A stretch of DNA of 8,351 nucleotides, taken from assembly GCA_041628225.1 (NCBI GenBank), contig JBFKPQ010000095.1:1-8351 (forward strand). The letters are read 5' to 3'. The translations under genes were made by a program, and so were the position numbers. A model generated the notes under the pieces. The model was not told where the DNA came from and did no database searches. It saw only the letters and a program-made list of their open reading frames with translations. The stretch comes from JBFKPQ01 sp041628225. GTDB lineage: Bacteria; Actinomycetota; Acidimicrobiia; Spongiisociales; JAENVV01. This document shows positions 6,933 through 8,351 of this stretch, piece after piece (position 1 is the first letter of the stretch; every line of letters starts with the position of its first letter).

Positions 6933-7931
6933 ATGTCGAGAAGGCGCATCGTGATCGGCTACCTCGGCGTGTTGGTGGCGCTGAAGGTTCTCGTCGGGTT
7001 CGCCGGCGGATATGGCGAAGCCGACCTGGATCGCTTTCGCGCGAACACGGGCATCGAACTCCCGAGCTGGTACGCCGAGGTCCCGCCGCTCCTGACGTGG
7101 GCGCGCGGCGACGGGGAGGTGTTTCTGGCTTTGGCCGCCGACCCGCTCATCGAAGACGAAGCCTCCAACATCAGGTCGCCCGGCTATCGATTCACCAAGT
7201 CGGGATACGCCTGGGCGATGGGTCTCGTCGCGTTCGGTCAAACGGCCCTCTTGCCCATCGCGGCGTTGGTCGTGAACGTCGGGTCGGCCGCGATCTATGG
7301 CGCCTGGGTGGTACGTCGTGCCGAACGCGATGGTCGGTTGACCCTTCTCCTCGCCAATCCGGCCATGCTCATCGGATTCGTGTCCGACTCGTCCGAACCG
7401 CTTGCGCTCGCCGCGTTGGTGACAGCCCTCTCGGCTACCCGTGGTGTCGGCCTGGTCGGTGCGCTGGTCGGAGCGGTTCGCCCCGACTATGCAACGGTGC
7501 TCCCCGCCGGGCGGCGTCCGGGGGCTGCCGTGCTCGGAGCGGTGGCTGCGTTCGTGAGCTTGCGCGTGGCGGCCCGGTTGCTGAGATTCGATGGCCTCGA
7601 CGGGTTCGCGAGGCTCGGGCTGCCCTTTCGAGGCTACGTCGCCGGATTGGGGGGCGAACTCGACGACCTCCTGTTGATCGCCTGCATACCGCTGTTGGTG
7701 GTGCTTGGCGTGGTCGCGTGGTGGATTCGTCCGCGACGACTGCAGTTTGCCTGGGTCGCCACGATCGGTCTCATGATCGTCCTCGCGGCCGAGGTGACGC
7801 AGGACGCCGTCAATCTCCTCAGAGCATGGGGTTCGGTGCCGATCCTCGTGGCCCTATGGCTGGGCGTGCGAGCGTCGTCGGAGGCCGAGCGCCAGGGCGA
7901 GCAGAATCCCGAGGGAAGCGAAGCCCCGTAG
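6933..7931 (+). CDS. Polytopic membrane protein, GT-C-like glycosyltransferase candidate
   Basis: A 332-aa protein with about eight hydrophobic segments; an N-terminal one (residues 6-26) follows the positive start MSRRR. A hydrophilic loop of about 60 residues comes next, carrying GDGEVFLALAADP at 59-71 and SPGYRFTKSGY at 82-92. This arrangement, an acidic residue (Asp60) in a first external loop followed by a Y-R-F/Y motif and a serial hydrophobic region with D-S-S-E-P-L-A, resembles lipid-linked-sugar glycosyltransferases of the GT-C fold. At 332 aa it is shorter than most of them (usually 400 or more). The ATG at 6933 is preferred over GTG 6927 because it lies at the right distance from a -10-like TACGAT. 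The hydrophilic tail (about 316-332) overlaps the 3' end of the opposing gene. Existence as a gene is well supported by length and membrane pattern; the enzymatic role is a guess from architecture. Confidence 0.7.
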   Translation: MSRRRIVIGYLGVLVALKVLVGFAGGYGEADLDRFRANTGIELPSWYAEVPPLLTWARGDGEVFLALAADPLIEDEASNIRSPGYRFTKSGYAWAMGLVAFGQTALLPIAALVVNVGSAAIYGAWVVRRAERDGRLTLLLANPAMLIGFVSDSSEPLALAALVTALSATRGVGLVGALVGAVRPDYATVLPAGRRPGAAVLGAVAAFVSLRVAARLLRFDGLDGFARLGLPFRGYVAGLGGELDDLLLIACIPLLVVLGVVAWWIRPRRLQFAWVATIGLMIVLAAEVTQDAVNLLRAWGSVPILVALWLGVRASSEAERQGEQNPEGSEAP

Positions 7932-8351
7932 GCTGCTGTTCCCGAATCGCCACACCCATTCGGACGTAATGGCTGCCAATCCGACCCATGCGGCGAGCTG
8001 CCATCGGACCAAGGCGTGGCGGGCAGCGACGATGCCGACCGCGCCGCCGACGACCAAGGCGAGCGCGATGACCGTCATCGTGAGGTCGCGTGCCGAGACC
8101 GTCGTCCAGAAGTCCAAGGTCCGCCACATGCCCACGAACGGCCACCGCACGTTGCCGGCTTCGACGGCCGAGCCCGGCACGAATCGCTGCATGATCGACG
8201 CGACGGCAATGAGCGCCACGGCGGGGATCACGCCCACCACCGCGGACTCCCGTCGTCTCCGTTCGAAGAACAGCCAGGCGGCGGAGGCGGCCGCGAACGC
8301 GAAGAACGGTTCCTTGGCCAACGCACCCAGCGCGAAGGCGGCGGCCGCGGC
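7854..8351 (-). CDS. C-terminal part of a polytopic membrane protein, GT-C-like, truncated by the window edge
   Basis: The last 165 residues of a minus-strand gene ending in TAG at 7856-7854. The frame is open to base 8351, so the true start lies outside. The TTG at 8321 that could be taken as a start is not one, because ten further in-frame residues of membrane-like sequence (an alanine-rich run, then FALGA) precede it. Five or six hydrophobic segments are visible. LAKEPFF (residues 11-17 of the visible part) resembles the (A/T)KE(T/P) motif following a transmembrane helix in many GT-C glycosyltransferases. Further on come WPFVG and a C-terminal hydrophobic segment ending LALALGLRRR. The C-terminal half resembles that of the opposing gene, with which it shares 78 bp of antisense overlap. 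Substrate and exact family are unknown. Confidence 0.7.
   Translation of the reverse strand, partial: AAAAAFALGALAKEPFFAFAAASAAWLFFERRRRESAVVGVIPAVALIAVASIMQRFVPGSAVEAGNVRWPFVGMWRTLDFWTTVSARDLTMTVIALALVVGGAVGIVAARHALVRWQLAAWVGLAAITSEWVWRFGNSSLRGFASLGILLALALGLRRRSHAQP

Noticed and set aside
1..8351. Search for CRISPR arrays, insertion sequences, tRNA or rRNA genes, toxin-antitoxin or defence modules
   Set aside because: No regularly spaced repeats, transposase motifs, terminal inverted repeats, cloverleaf-like segments or defence-type domains were seen. Nearly all bases are accounted for by metabolic and membrane-protein genes.

Overview
The window is high-GC, gene-dense bacterial DNA. Codons end mostly in G or C, start codons include GTG, and genes are packed with TGATG stop/start overlaps. 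Together with the product types (a biotin-dependent acyl-CoA carboxylase beside an AtuA-family protein, and GT-C-like polytopic membrane proteins), this suggests an actinobacterium, possibly Acidimicrobiia-like. The lineage is an inference from style; no rRNA or other marker gene is present.

Left block (1-5493). A divergent regulatory region at about 58-134 separates a minus-strand gene, of which only the first 19 codons are visible, from a three-gene plus-strand operon. The operon encodes a carboxyltransferase (beta) subunit (135-1742), a biotin carboxylase/biotin carrier (alpha) subunit (1742-3733) and an AtuA/DUF1446-family protein (3733-5493). Both junctions are TGATG overlaps, so translation is probably coupled and the products made together. 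The two carboxylase subunits have the architecture of the 3-methylcrotonyl-CoA / geranyl-CoA carboxylase group. AtuA is named from the Pseudomonas acyclic terpene utilisation cluster, which also contains a geranyl-CoA carboxylase. The operon therefore probably carboxylates a branched or unsaturated acyl-CoA in a catabolic route, but its substrate cannot be read from the sequence. The 77-bp divergent region holds a perfect 9-bp inverted repeat whose two arms each contain an outward-facing TACCAT that could serve as a -10 box, a candidate shared promoter/operator.

Middle block (5497-6843, minus strand). A complete Glu/Leu/Phe/Val-type dehydrogenase converges on the operon, with only 3 nt between the two stop codons. 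It keeps the lysine and serine that bind the glutamate side-chain carboxylate in glutamate dehydrogenases, so glutamate dehydrogenase is the favoured call.

Right block (6933-8351). Two polytopic membrane proteins face each other. The plus-strand one is complete; the minus-strand one is cut by the window edge. Their 3' ends overlap by 78 bp in codon register, and their C-terminal halves look alike, so they may be an inverted pair of paralogous GT-C-like glycosyltransferases. This pair and the divergent promoter are the least ordinary parts of the window. I see no RNA genes, CRISPR array, insertion sequence, phage element or defence system. No stretch over 300 bases lacks a gene.
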